Below are positions 1 to 8,892 of a stretch of 64,000 nucleotides of DNA, piece after piece (positions within the stretch are counted from its first letter, which is position 1; each line of letters begins with the position of its first letter). The notes beneath the pieces are model-generated. The model was not told the origin of the DNA and did no database searches. It saw nothing but the letters and a program-made list of their open reading frames with translations. The translations under genes were made by a program, and so were the position numbers. The stretch is taken from contig NZ_JAKFFS010000001.1 of NCBI RefSeq assembly GCF_021502725.1, positions 372,001 through 436,000 of the forward strand. Reading direction: 5' to 3'. Source of the DNA: Dyadobacter sp. CY345 (GTDB lineage Bacteria; Bacteroidota; Bacteroidia; Cytophagales; Spirosomataceae).

Positions 1-90
1 CTGCGGATCCTCGATGATATCGTGGTCTACACAACCAGCTGTAAAAACCAATAATAGAAGCGCAATTCTTAATAGAAATGAAGTTTTCAT
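1..90 (-). CDS. N-terminus of a lipoprotein (partial, runs off the window)
   Basis: Reading leftwards from an ATG at 90, the first 30 codons encode a typical lipoprotein signal: a short basic start, a leucine-rich hydrophobic stretch, then a lipobox ending F-T-A-G-C with the cysteine at residue 20, followed by acidic residues. The rest lies outside the window, so function cannot be read. It is on the same strand and about 100 bp downstream of the diheme cytochrome c gene, so it may be co-transcribed and act in the same envelope redox or transport process. That link is inference only. Confidence 0.6.
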   Translation of the reverse strand, partial: MKTSFLLRIALLLLVFTAGCVDHDIIEDPQ

Positions 91-189
91 AATGTTGAAT
101 TTTAAACGGTGTTGATATGGAGATTATTATGCGATATTAATGAACTGCAAGGTTGGATTATAGGAATATTTAATATTGTTATTATTCGG

Positions 190-1062
190 TTAAGGTAATC
201 CATGGAGGTATGAATAAATGGCATTTAATTCCTGATCGGTGTAGGTTAAATGTCTCCAAGGCATCGCGTCACTCAGCATTTTTCCTTCGGGAGTTTTTCC
301 GGTTCGGATGGTTGTCGCAAATGCATCGGGCGTCCATTTTCCGAGATTTCCAGTTGAACTAATATCAGGTACCGGAGGCTCGTTTGGTCCATGCGGAGCT
401 GCTCCTTTTAGTGTCGGGCTGTGGCAACCGGTACAGGTTATTGCCAGATATTCGCCATATTCAGGTGTTGCAGATGGAGCCACATCGTCGACATAAACAG
501 CATTGTGGTTAATTTTTTCTGCCGGAAATAATGGAAATTCATCAAGAAATGTCAGCACACGACCTAACGGTTTTAATGATTTTTCATGGCCCACTTTGTC
601 AACCGGAGGCTTCGATTTTACGAAGCTGATCAAAGAAGCCATGTCCTTATTCGATATGTGATATATTTCATGAGAAGGCATAAACCAGAGCGATCTGCCG
701 TCTTTTCCCAGGCCATGGCGAAGTGCCCGGATCCAGTCTTTTTCGGTATAATCAATGCCGCCTTTTCCGGAAGTGATATTGGAACTATATAAAATTCCGA
801 TAGGAGAATTTTCGTCAGCAAATGCCATCCCGCCCGACAAATCTTCGCCATGGCAGCCGATGCAGCCACGAATTTCAGCAATGTGTTTTCCTTTGATAAT
901 CGAAGAACTATCGTTGGGAACGGCTATATTTTGAAGTTTTACATCATAGATTTTAGCCGCTCGAGATTCTGTGTTGAAATAGACATAGGCGTAGAAGGCG
1001 GACAGAATCAACGCTAAACTCCCCACGACAATTCCAGTCCATTTAAGAATTTTACTTAACAT
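190..1062 (-). CDS. Membrane-anchored diheme cytochrome c
   Basis: A 290-residue protein with one N-terminal hydrophobic segment (about residues 9-29) acting as signal anchor, then two class I cytochrome c domains. Heme-binding CxxCH motifs are seen at residues 67-71 (CIGCH) and 210-214 (CTGCH). Candidate axial methionines follow each one: WFMPSHEIY near residue 129, and an A-M-P-W stretch near the C-terminus. The layout suits a periplasmic electron carrier for a dehydrogenase or oxidase. The partner enzyme is not adjacent; a lipoprotein start lies downstream. Similar diheme proteins are often annotated only as cytochrome c, and no more specific role is supported. Confidence 0.85.
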   Translation of the reverse strand: MLSKILKWTGIVVGSLALILSAFYAYVYFNTESRAAKIYDVKLQNIAVPNDSSSIIKGKHIAEIRGCIGCHGEDLSGGMAFADENSPIGILYSSNITSGKGGIDYTEKDWIRALRHGLGKDGRSLWFMPSHEIYHISNKDMASLISFVKSKPPVDKVGHEKSLKPLGRVLTFLDEFPLFPAEKINHNAVYVDDVAPSATPEYGEYLAITCTGCHSPTLKGAAPHGPNEPPVPDISSTGNLGKWTPDAFATTIRTGKTPEGKMLSDAMPWRHLTYTDQELNAIYSYLHGLP

Positions 1063-1164
1063 ATAGAAAAAATTACTGGTGAATATTCGGGCAAAAGACT
1101 ACCACTCCATTCTCGATGGATTATCTGAATGGTCGACGCTGGGAAGCATGTTGATGATATGACG

Positions 1165-1195
1165 CAAAACTAACAGCTCTGCAATAATCAGACAA
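1165..1195 (-). promoter_or_regulatory. Candidate promoter of the diheme cytochrome c gene
   Basis: On the minus strand TAGTTTTG (1172 to 1165) matches the Bacteroidota -7 consensus TAnnTTTG. A TTG (1195 to 1193) sits 20 bp upstream, the usual -33 to -7 spacing. It would give a leader of roughly 100 nt before the start codon at 1062. The remaining sequence between 1063 and 1332 shows no gene. Confidence 0.4.
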
Positions 1196-1332
1196 GGAAT
1201 ACTGATTTAATGGAAGCTTGTTTTTAGTTAACGGTTACAAAAGTGGATTTGTGGGCAAGTTTGACACAAAGATGCTCAGGTAAGGCTGAGAGCAGCCCTA
1301 CCCGGAATCGTGAAGATATTGACAATCAATGC

Positions 1333-2892
1333 TTAGAGCGGAATGTTTCCGTGCTTTTTCCTTGGAAGTGTTGCTACTTTATTTTCCAGCATACTGAAAG
1401 TACGTATCAGTTTTTCCCGCGTTTGTTCAGGATAAATCACTTCGTCGACGTAGCCGCGGTGCGCTGCCCGGTATGGATTTGCAAATTTTTTAGTATACTC
1501 ATCTACTTTTTCTGCGAGCTTTTCTGCCGGATTTTCGGCCTCCGCAATTTCTCTTTTGAAGATGATCTCAGCCGCTCCGCTAGCGCCCATCACCGCGATT
1601 TCAGCAGTGGGCCATGCGAAATTCATATCGGCACCGATGTGTTTTGAGTTCATCACGTCATAAGCGCCGCCGTATGCTTTTCGGGTAATAACGGTGACGC
1701 GGGGAACGGTTGCTTCGCAAAACGCATATAACAATTTTGCACCATTCGTGATAATGCCATTCCATTCCTGATCTGTTCCAGGCAAAAATCCCGGGACATC
1801 TTCAAGCACCAGCAGCGGAATATTGAAACAATCACAAAAGCGAACAAATCGCGCAGCTTTTTGACTCGCGTTTATATCCAGCACTCCCGCCAGAACAGCC
1901 GGTTGGTTAGCAACAATGCCAATACTTCTTCCAGCAATTCTTGCAAAACCAACGACAATATTTTCTGCGAAGTTTTTATGTACTTCGAAAAAAGTATCCG
2001 TATCTGTAATTTCTTCTACCACCTCACGAATGTCATAAGGCTGATTCGGGTTTTCCGGAATGATCGTATTTAAAGCTGGACGCGATTCGCTGGCTGGCTG
2101 GTAGGGAAGTCGCGGTGCATCATCTTCGCAGTTTTGCGGGAGATAACTCAGTAGTTTTTTGATATATAATATACATTCAACTTCATTTGCAGCGACGAAA
2201 TGGGTCACCCCGGATTTTGTCGCATGCGTCATTGCTCCTCCTAATTCTTCGGAAGTCACGTCTTCATGCGTTACAGTTTTAACCACATTGGGACCGGTGA
2301 CAAACATATAACTGCTGTTTTCCACCATCAAAATAAAATCCGTAATGGCAGGAGAATAAACAGCACCGCCAGCACATGGGCCCATAACGGCCGAGATCTG
2401 AGGGATAACTCCGGATGCCAGCGTGTTTTTATAAAAAATATCAGCATAACCTGCCAGAGAAAGGACCCCTTCCTGAATTCTGGCTCCTCCTGAATCATTC
2501 AACCCGATAACCGGCGCTCCGTTTTTCATCGCAAGATCCATGATTTTACAGATTTTTTCAGCATGTGTTTCAGAAAGGGAGCCACCAAAAACCGTGAAAT
2601 CCTGAGCAAAAACATAAACCAATCTGCCATTCAATGTACCATATCCGGTCACCACGCCATCGCCGAGATAATGTTCTTTATCCATGCCGAAATCACGGCT
2701 TCTGTGCATTACAAACTTTCCGATCTCCTCAAAAGAATTTTCGTCCAGCAGGATAGAAACCCTTTCTCTCGCTGTAAGTTTTCCTTTGGCATGTTGGGTT
2801 GCAATCCGTTTTTCTCCGCCTCCAAGGTCAGCTTCTGCATTTTTTTTATCTAAAAGGTCTTTTTTCGAAGTCGCTGCGAATCTTGATTCCAT
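1333..2892 (-). CDS. Acyl-CoA carboxylase carboxyltransferase (beta) subunit, propionyl-CoA carboxylase type
   Basis: A 519-residue protein of the usual length for the biotin-dependent carboxyltransferase beta subunit (PccB/MmdA family), which moves CO2 from carboxybiotin to an acyl-CoA such as propionyl-CoA. Visible family motifs are [10 protein letters not shown] at 133-142 and [12 protein letters not shown] at 171-182 (first crotonase-like half, with glycine-rich oxyanion loop). In the second half are P-G-F-L-P-G-T near 365 and K-A-Y-G-G-A-Y near 403. The biotin carboxylase and biotin-carrier genes are not next to it, so it must assemble with products encoded elsewhere. Methylmalonyl-CoA decarboxylase alpha subunit is a close alternative, because sequence alone does not separate the substrates. 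Confidence 0.88.
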   Translation of the reverse strand: MESRFAATSKKDLLDKKNAEADLGGGEKRIATQHAKGKLTARERVSILLDENSFEEIGKFVMHRSRDFGMDKEHYLGDGVVTGYGTLNGRLVYVFAQDFTVFGGSLSETHAEKICKIMDLAMKNGAPVIGLNDSGGARIQEGVLSLAGYADIFYKNTLASGVIPQISAVMGPCAGGAVYSPAITDFILMVENSSYMFVTGPNVVKTVTHEDVTSEELGGAMTHATKSGVTHFVAANEVECILYIKKLLSYLPQNCEDDAPRLPYQPASESRPALNTIIPENPNQPYDIREVVEEITDTDTFFEVHKNFAENIVVGFARIAGRSIGIVANQPAVLAGVLDINASQKAARFVRFCDCFNIPLLVLEDVPGFLPGTDQEWNGIITNGAKLLYAFCEATVPRVTVITRKAYGGAYDVMNSKHIGADMNFAWPTAEIAVMGASGAAEIIFKREIAEAENPAEKLAEKVDEYTKKFANPYRAAHRGYVDEVIYPEQTREKLIRTFSMLENKVATLPRKKHGNIPL

Positions 2893-2911
2893 ATAATACG
2901 GACGATATGGT

Positions 2912-2919
2912 TACATTTG
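2912..2919 (+). promoter_or_regulatory. Candidate -7 promoter box upstream of porQ
   Basis: TACATTTG matches TAnnTTTG exactly. It lies about 60 bp before the chosen porQ start at 2981, which supports that start over an in-frame ATG at 2927. No clear -33 TTG is seen at the expected distance. Confidence 0.3.
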
Positions 2920-2980
2920 TTTTAAAATGATTCCTAAATATAATGTCATTTTAACAGATTCAGGAAATTTTTGCATTTCT

Positions 2981-4027
2981 ATGAGGCAGATCGGTACCGG
3001 CTTTATTTTTTTGACCCTTTTTATTTTTCTTTTTAAAGGAGAAATAAAAGCGCAAACGACCGGTGGAAGAAGCGGCCTTAATTTTTTACAGCTGCCTGCA
3101 CAGGCAAAAAGTACAGCACTGGGCGCAAATCACATGACCATCGCCGGGAACGATCCTGCTTTATTTTTACAAAATCCAGCCTTACTGGATTCGACAAAAG
3201 AAGATCAGGTTTCATTGAATCTGATGCCTTATCTGGCTGATACTAAATTTATAAACCTGGCGTATGCCAACGCTTTAAAACGCACAAACGGAACCTGGGC
3301 GGTCGGTTTGCAATATCTCAACTATGGAAATATTACCGAGACGGATGCGGCCGGCAATATTATTGGAGAATTCAGGGCAGCAGATTATGGCGTGTCAGCC
3401 GGATATGGCCAGACAATCGGAGCATTTACGTTGGGAGCTAGCGTGAAATTTGTCGGTTCTTCAATTGATTCCTACCATGTCCGGGGAATGGCTTTTGACT
3501 GGGGCGGCGTTTTTAAACATCCGCGGGAGGATTTTACAGTAGGTTTTGTAGCCAAAAACTTCGGTTTTTTGAAGCAAAATTTTAACGGCGCCAATACGCC
3601 GATTTTACCATTGGATCTGAGAGTAGGATTGACGTTTAAGCCGAAATATATGCCGATCAGGTTTTCCGGAACCATTCACCATTTGAACCGTTTTGATATG
3701 GTTTACAATGACCCGAACCTGTTTTTTACTTACGATATCAACGGTTTGAGAATTCCCCGGAAAGTGGGTGTTGCTGAAAAACTGGCCCGTCACGTTTCGC
3801 TAGGAGCTGAATTGTTACTGCATAAGAATTTTAGAATACTATTAGGTTACGATCACCTTCGCCGGCAGGAATTACGGCTGAACGAGGCAGGCGGACTTGC
3901 CGGATTTTCCTTCGGAGTATGGCTGCGCGTTAAACGGTTCGAGATCAGTTATGGCCGGGCGCAATACACGCCCGGTTTTGGAAGCAGTTCTTTGTCTCTT
4001 GTTATGAATTTGAAAAAGCAGGATTAA
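2981..4027 (+). CDS. porQ: Type IX secretion system protein PorQ
   Basis: An outer-membrane beta-barrel protein of the PorV/PorQ (FadL-like) group that serves the type IX secretion system, the Bacteroidota route by which proteins with C-terminal sorting domains reach the surface. The mature N-terminus has the family pattern G-G-R-S-G-L-N-F-L-Q-L-P-A-Q-A followed by T-A-L-G and N-D-P-A-L-F-L-Q-N-P-A-L-L. The ATG at 2981 gives a 348-residue protein with a clean signal peptide (M-R-Q-I-G-T-G-F then a hydrophobic core ending near A-Q). The upstream in-frame ATG at 2927 would place 18 polar residues before the signal. The window also encodes likely T9SS cargo at 47884-50426. It converges with the DHFR-like gene, leaving only 4 bp between stop codons. 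Confidence 0.85.
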   Translation: MRQIGTGFIFLTLFIFLFKGEIKAQTTGGRSGLNFLQLPAQAKSTALGANHMTIAGNDPALFLQNPALLDSTKEDQVSLNLMPYLADTKFINLAYANALKRTNGTWAVGLQYLNYGNITETDAAGNIIGEFRAADYGVSAGYGQTIGAFTLGASVKFVGSSIDSYHVRGMAFDWGGVFKHPREDFTVGFVAKNFGFLKQNFNGANTPILPLDLRVGLTFKPKYMPIRFSGTIHHLNRFDMVYNDPNLFFTYDINGLRIPRKVGVAEKLARHVSLGAELLLHKNFRILLGYDHLRRQELRLNEAGGLAGFSFGVWLRVKRFEISYGRAQYTPGFGSSSLSLVMNLKKQD

Positions 4028-4031
4028 AAAT

Positions 4032-4559
4032 TTAAGCCTTTTGATACCAAACCTGAATAAGTCCCGACTTAAAAGTTTCAGATCTGACAAATTTCAACGG
4101 TAATTCAGGACGATTATCTTGAAATAGCCTGATACCATCGCCAAGTAAAACAGGGATAATGGAGATACAAAATTCGTCAATCAAATTATCTTTAAGAAGC
4201 AGATTGACAACTTCCGCGCCACCGTCAACAAAGATATTTTTGCCTTGCTGTTCTTTTAATTTCAGGACCAGGGTTTTCACGTCTTCTGTATAAAACTGAA
4301 TATTTCCTATTGCAGGTTTCGGTGTTCTGGTGATAATGTAACTTTCTTTATCGCTGTGCGGAAAATCAAATCCCATCGACAATACTTTGTCATAAGTTTT
4401 TCGTCCAACAATAACGGTATCAACTGTTTCAATAAATTGAGCATAACCATAATCTTCACCTTCCTGTTCAACCACAGAAAGAAAATCAAGATTGTCGTCT
4501 GGCGATGCGATATAGCCGTCGAGGCTGGTTGCGATGTATAATATTACTTTTCTTTCCAT
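4032..4559 (-). CDS. DHFR/RibD C-terminal domain family reductase
   Basis: A 175-residue protein of the dihydrofolate reductase-like fold found in the RibD C-terminal family. The start (K-V-I-L-Y-I-A-T-S-L-D-G-Y-I-A) and the stretch V-I-V-G-R-K-T-Y-D are the NADPH and substrate-site signatures, and a D-G-G-A-E-V motif follows near residue 118. These stand-alone proteins are thought to be NADPH-dependent reductases, but the substrate is usually unknown; trimethoprim-sensitive folate reduction is not implied. A TAAATTTG box (4689 to 4682, minus strand) could be its promoter, with a long leader. It converges on porQ with 4 bp between stops. Confidence 0.8.
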   Translation of the reverse strand: MERKVILYIATSLDGYIASPDDNLDFLSVVEQEGEDYGYAQFIETVDTVIVGRKTYDKVLSMGFDFPHSDKESYIITRTPKPAIGNIQFYTEDVKTLVLKLKEQQGKNIFVDGGAEVVNLLLKDNLIDEFCISIIPVLLGDGIRLFQDNRPELPLKFVRSETFKSGLIQVWYQKA

Positions 4560-4763
4560 GCTAATTATATTAATTGAATGACAAAATAAGTCACTGGACT
4601 TTTAAACCAAAAAGCTGAATTTAGTTTTTGAACAAAACAGTTATTAAACGAAACTTCCCAGGGGGAAGCTTTGAGCAGGAGCAAATTTAGAATAGATTGA
4701 TTATCAATAGCCTTGTTCACAATTGCTTAATACTCAGGTAAAACTGGCATAATGACAAAGGGG

Positions 4764-4771
4764 TAGTTTTG
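4764..4771 (+). promoter_or_regulatory. Candidate -7 box for the PhoX-like/MauG pair
   Basis: TAGTTTTG matches TAnnTTTG exactly and ends 19 bp before the ATG at 4791, giving a very short leader. No convincing -33 element is seen. Confidence 0.35.
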
Positions 4772-4790
4772 TTCAAAAAAACTGCTCACC

Positions 4791-6260
4791 ATGAACAACA
4801 ATTACCTTTTCAACAGAAAAGCGGCTTTGGCTGTTTTTTTAAGTGGTGCCATGGCACTGAATGCATGTACGGATCACAATCAGGAGCCGGATAATACTGC
4901 GAAATTGGTTGACAGGTCTGTCAATCCTTCACTTGTAAAAGCGCTTCCGGGTTTTGAAAATCTGAAAATCACGACGTTGATTAGTTCGGACGACGTTCTT
5001 CCAGAATCTCCCGGTTTTATTTATGGTGCTCAGCCAGATGGTGGTGCATTCGTGAAAAACCCAAATGGCGAAGGATTTATTATGATCAACAATCATGAAA
5101 TTCATCAGTCAGTTTCACGTGTATTTCTTGATAAGGATATCAAACCTGTGAAAGGGGAGTATATCGTTGATTACGAAGGCGGACAGTGGCGCTTGTGTTC
5201 TGCAACTTTGGCTACACCACAAGAACATGGATTTGGTCCTTTGTTTTTGACTGCTGGTGAGAGTGGTGCAGAATCTATGACACATGCGATCGACATATTC
5301 GCTCCTGCGGATAAAAAGAATAAATCAAGAACAGTAAGTGCTTTCGGAAAATGGAGTGCTGAAAATGCAGTTCCGCTTCCAAAGGATGCGTTTCCTGGAA
5401 AAACTGTGATTATCATTGGTGAAGATGATACAAATGGTCAGTTGGTAGCCTATGTTACTGAAACGGTAGGAGATTTGTTGACAGGTAAATTATATGCGCT
5501 TCGTCGTGCTGGAAACAACCCAAGTCCTGTTGAGACAGATATGACAAAAGGTATAAGCTACGATGTTGAATTTGTACCATTTGATGATGTAAAAACGAGT
5601 ACTGGCGCTCAATTGCAAGCACAAACGGTTGCAAAAAAGATGATCCAGTTTGCCCGTGTTGAAGATATCGATTACCGCAAAGGCGGAAACGGTGTTGGGA
5701 GAGAAATTTATTTCACTGCAACAGGTGTGAGCGAAGCGGATAAGGTGACGCCGGTAACTGGTAAAAATATGTGGGGACGCGTTTATCAATTGAAATTTGA
5801 TGCGGCTGATCCATTGAAAGGGAAATTGGAAATCGTTATGGATGGAGCAGATCGTCCGGGAAATTTCATTGTAAATCCTGATAACATCTGTGTGACAAAA
5901 GACTACGTTTATGTGCAGGAAGATGGTGATTCATTCTACAAAATGAACGATCACGATGGTACGATCTGGCAGTACAACATCCTGACGAAGGAAAGCAAAG
6001 CGATGCTTCAGATGGATCACCGCAGATCTGATGCAACTTTCAATGCAAAATACAATTCAGTTAATAGTAATTCATTGAGCTCTTGGGAGTACGGTGCTAT
6101 GATCGATATTTCTGACGTAGTAGGAATTCCTGAAACTTTCATGATCAACCTTCACCCGCATACATGGCAGGATGCAAAATATCTTAGCGCTGACGGAAGC
6201 GGGTTATCATCTAACAGAGAAGGTGGACAAACCGTAATCGTTAGAGGTATTAAGCAATAA
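4791..6260 (+). CDS. PhoX-like (DUF839) secreted lipoprotein, putative phosphatase
   Basis: A 489-residue protein with an N-terminal signal and a lipobox ending L-N-A-C at residue 26, so it is probably a lipoprotein. The body resembles the PhoX/DUF839 beta-propeller family: an early pattern G-F-I-Y-G-A-Q-P-D-G with I-N-N-H-E nearby, and later N-P-D-N-I-C-V with Y-V-Q-E-D-G-D, like the metal-binding N-P-D/E-N and D-G segments of PhoX. PhoX enzymes are Ca/Fe-dependent phosphatases, but key ligands were not checked by alignment, so phosphatase activity is inference. A strong terminator-like hairpin lies between it and the downstream peroxidase on the same strand. Confidence 0.6.
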   Translation: MNNNYLFNRKAALAVFLSGAMALNACTDHNQEPDNTAKLVDRSVNPSLVKALPGFENLKITTLISSDDVLPESPGFIYGAQPDGGAFVKNPNGEGFIMINNHEIHQSVSRVFLDKDIKPVKGEYIVDYEGGQWRLCSATLATPQEHGFGPLFLTAGESGAESMTHAIDIFAPADKKNKSRTVSAFGKWSAENAVPLPKDAFPGKTVIIIGEDDTNGQLVAYVTETVGDLLTGKLYALRRAGNNPSPVETDMTKGISYDVEFVPFDDVKTSTGAQLQAQTVAKKMIQFARVEDIDYRKGGNGVGREIYFTATGVSEADKVTPVTGKNMWGRVYQLKFDAADPLKGKLEIVMDGADRPGNFIVNPDNICVTKDYVYVQEDGDSFYKMNDHDGTIWQYNILTKESKAMLQMDHRRSDATFNAKYNSVNSNSLSSWEYGAMIDISDVVGIPETFMINLHPHTWQDAKYLSADGSGLSSNREGGQTVIVRGIKQ

Positions 6261-6277
6261 TTTTTTTTGAAAATAAT

Positions 6278-6316
6278 GTGTAGAAGGTCTTTTTCGAAAG
6301 GCCTTCTACACTTTTT
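6278..6316 (+). terminator. Rho-independent terminator-like hairpin after the PhoX-like gene
   Basis: GTGTAGAAGG (6278-6287) pairs with CCTTCTACAC (6302-6311), with further pairing inside, and is followed by TTTTT. The downstream peroxidase starts 9 bp later, so the hairpin could lower read-through into it, or its T-rich tail could be part of that gene's leader. Confidence 0.7.
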
Positions 6317-6324
6317 ATATCACT

Positions 6325-8106
6325 ATGAACAAAATATTTCCTTCCGTTATCATCCTGTTTTTTGCGGTAATTATTTTTTCATGTCAGCCAGATAAAACGC
6401 CGACAGAAAAAGTATACCAGTATTTCAAATCCGATGTTGAAGAATTCGTGAAGCTGAATGATCATTTTTTGAATTCAGTGAAAGAAAAAAAGAGTAAGGA
6501 AGTTTTGCAAAAAGAGTTTTTGAGACTTCGGTTACAATTCAAAAAAGCCGAAGCGTTTGCAGAATATTTTACGCCTTCAACCGTCAGACTTGTGAATGGT
6601 GCGCCGCTGGATGAAATCGAAGAAGAGGAAAATGCTGTTTTTGAACCTGGTGGATTACAGGTAATTGAAGAATTAATTTATACGGACGAAACCCTGGATG
6701 AAGAAGAATTAATCAGGCAGGTCCGTAAAATGCAAATGAATGCCAAGCGTATTCTTTCGCTTTGGACAGACATTCAGATAACTGATTCTCATGTGTTTGA
6801 TGCCTTGCGTCTGGAATTATTTCGCATGATTACGTTAGGTATTTCAGGATTTGACACGCCCGGGTCTGGCAATGCATTATCGGAAAGTGAAGAGGTTTTG
6901 GTTTCTTTTCAAAAATATATCAAAGCATACAAAGCGCTTTTGCCTGAGTATGCTTCGTTGTATAATGGTGCTGAATCAGCAATTGTTTTTATTAGAAAAA
7001 ATAAGGATTTTAATAAATTTGACCGCGCTGCTTTTATCGTTGATTATATAAATCCATTGACAAAATCTCTGAAAATAAATCAGGATCTGGCTTCAATTCC
7101 TTTTATCAATGACCGCAGATTATTGCGGTCCGATATCGCAACTTTGTTTGATGCAAAGGCTTTTGATGCAGATGCACTCTTGTCCAATACTGATTTTAAT
7201 TCTACGGTAGACAGAGTTGCCCTCGGGGAAAAGCTTTTCTATGATGGCCGGATTTCCGGAAATGGAAAAACCAACTGTGGTAGTTGTCATCAGCCTGCTC
7301 TTGCTTATACCGATGGGCTAAAAACAAGTCGGGGTATACAAAAATCAATAGCCCGAAATGCTCCGACGATTACTTATGCAGCATTGCAACAGGCATTTTT
7401 TTATGATTTGAGATCTCCCTCTCTAGAAGATCAGGCAGTGGATGTGATTCACAACAAAGAAGAAATGCACGGGTCATTACAATCCGTTTCAAAACTGGTT
7501 GGGTCTGATGAAGATTATCAGCGTTTATTTAAAAAAGCATATCCGGAATTGGATAGCATTCAACCTGTTTACATCCAGAATGCGTTAGCTACGTTTGTAC
7601 GTTCACTGAGTCCTTTTTCTTCACCTTTTGACCAATATATGCGAGGTGATAAAAAAGCGTTAACGGATAATCAGGTTGCAGGTTTTAATATATTCATGGG
7701 AAAAGCAAAGTGCGGAACCTGTCATTTTATGCCATTATTTAACGGAACCGTACCTCCGGGATATCAAAAAACGGAATCAGAGGTACTGGGTGTAACGGTC
7801 AACGCGGATTGGAAACAGGCAAAACTCGACAATGATAAAGGAAGAGGAATTCACGATCAGTTTCCACAATGGAAAAATTCTTTCAAGACCAGTTCGTTGA
7901 GAAACATCGCAAAAACGGCACCATATATGCATAACGGTGTTTACACAAGTTTGCAGGAAGTGGTGGAATTTTACAACGAAGGAGGCGGTGCAGGTCTCGG
8001 ACTGGATGTTCCAAATCAAACGCTGGCTCCGGATAAATTAAATTTATCTCAGCAGGAAATTGAGCTGGTTATTGATTTTATGGAAGGGTTGACGGATGGG
8101 AAGTAG
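6325..8106 (+). CDS. Imelysin-like domain fused to a MauG/CcpA-type diheme cytochrome c peroxidase (lipoprotein)
   Basis: A 593-residue protein. Residues 1-20 form a lipoprotein signal (V-I-I-F-S-C, lipidated Cys20). Residues about 30-240 are helical and carry imelysin-like features (F-K-K-A-E-A-F-A-E-Y-F at 72-82 and E-P-G-G-L-Q-V-I-E near 107). Residues about 290-590 are a diheme peroxidase of the CcpA/MauG family, with CxxCH hemes at 318-322 (CGSCH) and 463-467 (CGTCH). The pattern L-G-E-K-L-F-Y-D-G-R-I-S at 300-311 is typical. Such enzymes reduce H2O2 or carry out heme-based oxidations in the periplasm. Imelysin-family proteins are linked to iron uptake, so a redox/metal role with the PhoX-like neighbour is plausible but unproven. 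Confidence 0.85.
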   Translation: MNKIFPSVIILFFAVIIFSCQPDKTPTEKVYQYFKSDVEEFVKLNDHFLNSVKEKKSKEVLQKEFLRLRLQFKKAEAFAEYFTPSTVRLVNGAPLDEIEEEENAVFEPGGLQVIEELIYTDETLDEEELIRQVRKMQMNAKRILSLWTDIQITDSHVFDALRLELFRMITLGISGFDTPGSGNALSESEEVLVSFQKYIKAYKALLPEYASLYNGAESAIVFIRKNKDFNKFDRAAFIVDYINPLTKSLKINQDLASIPFINDRRLLRSDIATLFDAKAFDADALLSNTDFNSTVDRVALGEKLFYDGRISGNGKTNCGSCHQPALAYTDGLKTSRGIQKSIARNAPTITYAALQQAFFYDLRSPSLEDQAVDVIHNKEEMHGSLQSVSKLVGSDEDYQRLFKKAYPELDSIQPVYIQNALATFVRSLSPFSSPFDQYMRGDKKALTDNQVAGFNIFMGKAKCGTCHFMPLFNGTVPPGYQKTESEVLGVTVNADWKQAKLDNDKGRGIHDQFPQWKNSFKTSSLRNIAKTAPYMHNGVYTSLQEVVEFYNEGGGAGLGLDVPNQTLAPDKLNLSQQEIELVIDFMEGLTDGK

Positions 8107-8147
8107 TGTCAATACAAACTTAGGTTAAAATATTGAAAAACAAATCA

Positions 8148-8450
8148 TTAAAGCTTGATCGATAGTTGTAACGAGCCGCCAAGCCCAACTTCAATGATTT
8201 TTTGCAAGGTTGAAATTCTAACCTCCTTTACATTGTTTTCAATTTTGGAAATATACGATTTTGTCGTACCAACTTTTTCGGCAAGTTGTTCCTGTGTCAT
8301 ACCTTTTTCCAGGCGTGCTTCTTGAATCAATACACCAACTTTAAATGCCTCGTAACCAGATTCTAAATTATCTCTTTTAGGAGTACCGGATTTCCCGTAG
8401 TGCTGATCTTTAAATTGGTCCAGCGTCGAAAGGTTATTTTTCGTTTTCAT
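8148..8450 (-). CDS. XRE-family HTH antitoxin (HigA-like)
   Basis: A 100-residue protein with a Cro/CI-type helix-turn-helix at about residues 38-92: L-E-K-G-M-T-Q-E-Q-L-A-E-K-V-G then K-S-Y-I-S-K-I-E-N-N. It is the second gene of a pair, its start overlapping the end of the RelE/HigB-like toxin gene by 17 bp, the toxin-first order of higBA modules. As the antitoxin it should bind the toxin and repress the shared promoter through its HTH. Confidence 0.82.
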   Translation of the reverse strand: MKTKNNLSTLDQFKDQHYGKSGTPKRDNLESGYEAFKVGVLIQEARLEKGMTQEQLAEKVGTTKSYISKIENNVKEVRISTLQKIIEVGLGGSLQLSIKL

Positions 8451-8781
8451 ATTCCTGTTTGATTTTTAAAGCCTTTAATATTTCTCCTTTGGGCGTTTTT
8501 TGTGTCTTTTTCTGGAAACCATTGGCTAGAACAATCAATTTGCCGCGGTCGAAAAAGCAGAAAATTCTAAAAATATCGTTGGATTGCTGAACCCTGACTT
8601 CGAATAATCCATCTGTATTTTCAAAATGCTTTAAATTAGTCTTAGGAATAGTATGAAGTTCTTCAATCAAGTTTAAGGTCCAGATAATTTTATCCTGAAC
8701 TTTCGTATTTTGTTTTAGAAAGAATGCCCGGAAATGATCCTTGTAAAATACAACGGTACGACGTTTTTGTTTTTCTGCCAC
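8434..8781 (-). CDS. RelE/HigB-family toxin
   Basis: A RelE/ParE-superfamily ribonuclease toxin. Visible features are V-V-F-Y-K-D-H-F then K-I-I-W-T-L-N-L-I-E-E-L, and the core strand D-G-L-F-E-V-R-V-Q followed by I-F-R-I-F-C-F-F-D, ending with F-Q-K-K-T-Q-K-T-P. Members usually begin just before the V-V-F-Y-K-D strand, so the GTG at 8781 (115 residues) is preferred over an ATG at 8817, which adds 12 unrelated residues. A TATCTTTG box (8791 to 8784) lies right at this GTG. If it is the promoter, the message would be almost leaderless. The gene overlaps the antitoxin, implying translational coupling. Confidence 0.8.
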   Translation of the reverse strand: MAEKQKRRTVVFYKDHFRAFFLKQNTKVQDKIIWTLNLIEELHTIPKTNLKHFENTDGLFEVRVQQSNDIFRIFCFFDRGKLIVLANGFQKKTQKTPKGEILKALKIKQEYENEK

Positions 8782-8892
8782 AACAAAGATAGAAAAAGTT
8801 GCCCGAAAGTGAAACAATCTACCAATAATAAATTGGCAGGCTATCTCTATGACTCTCAGCTTTCCTTAAAGTAACTTCTTACAGATCAGTAT

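Noticed and set aside
1280..1312. A GGCTGAGA...ACCC...GAA pattern that recalls the TPP riboswitch
   Set aside because: The later conserved half (the GGATAATGCCAGCG-like part) is missing, and no thiamine gene follows on the plus strand.
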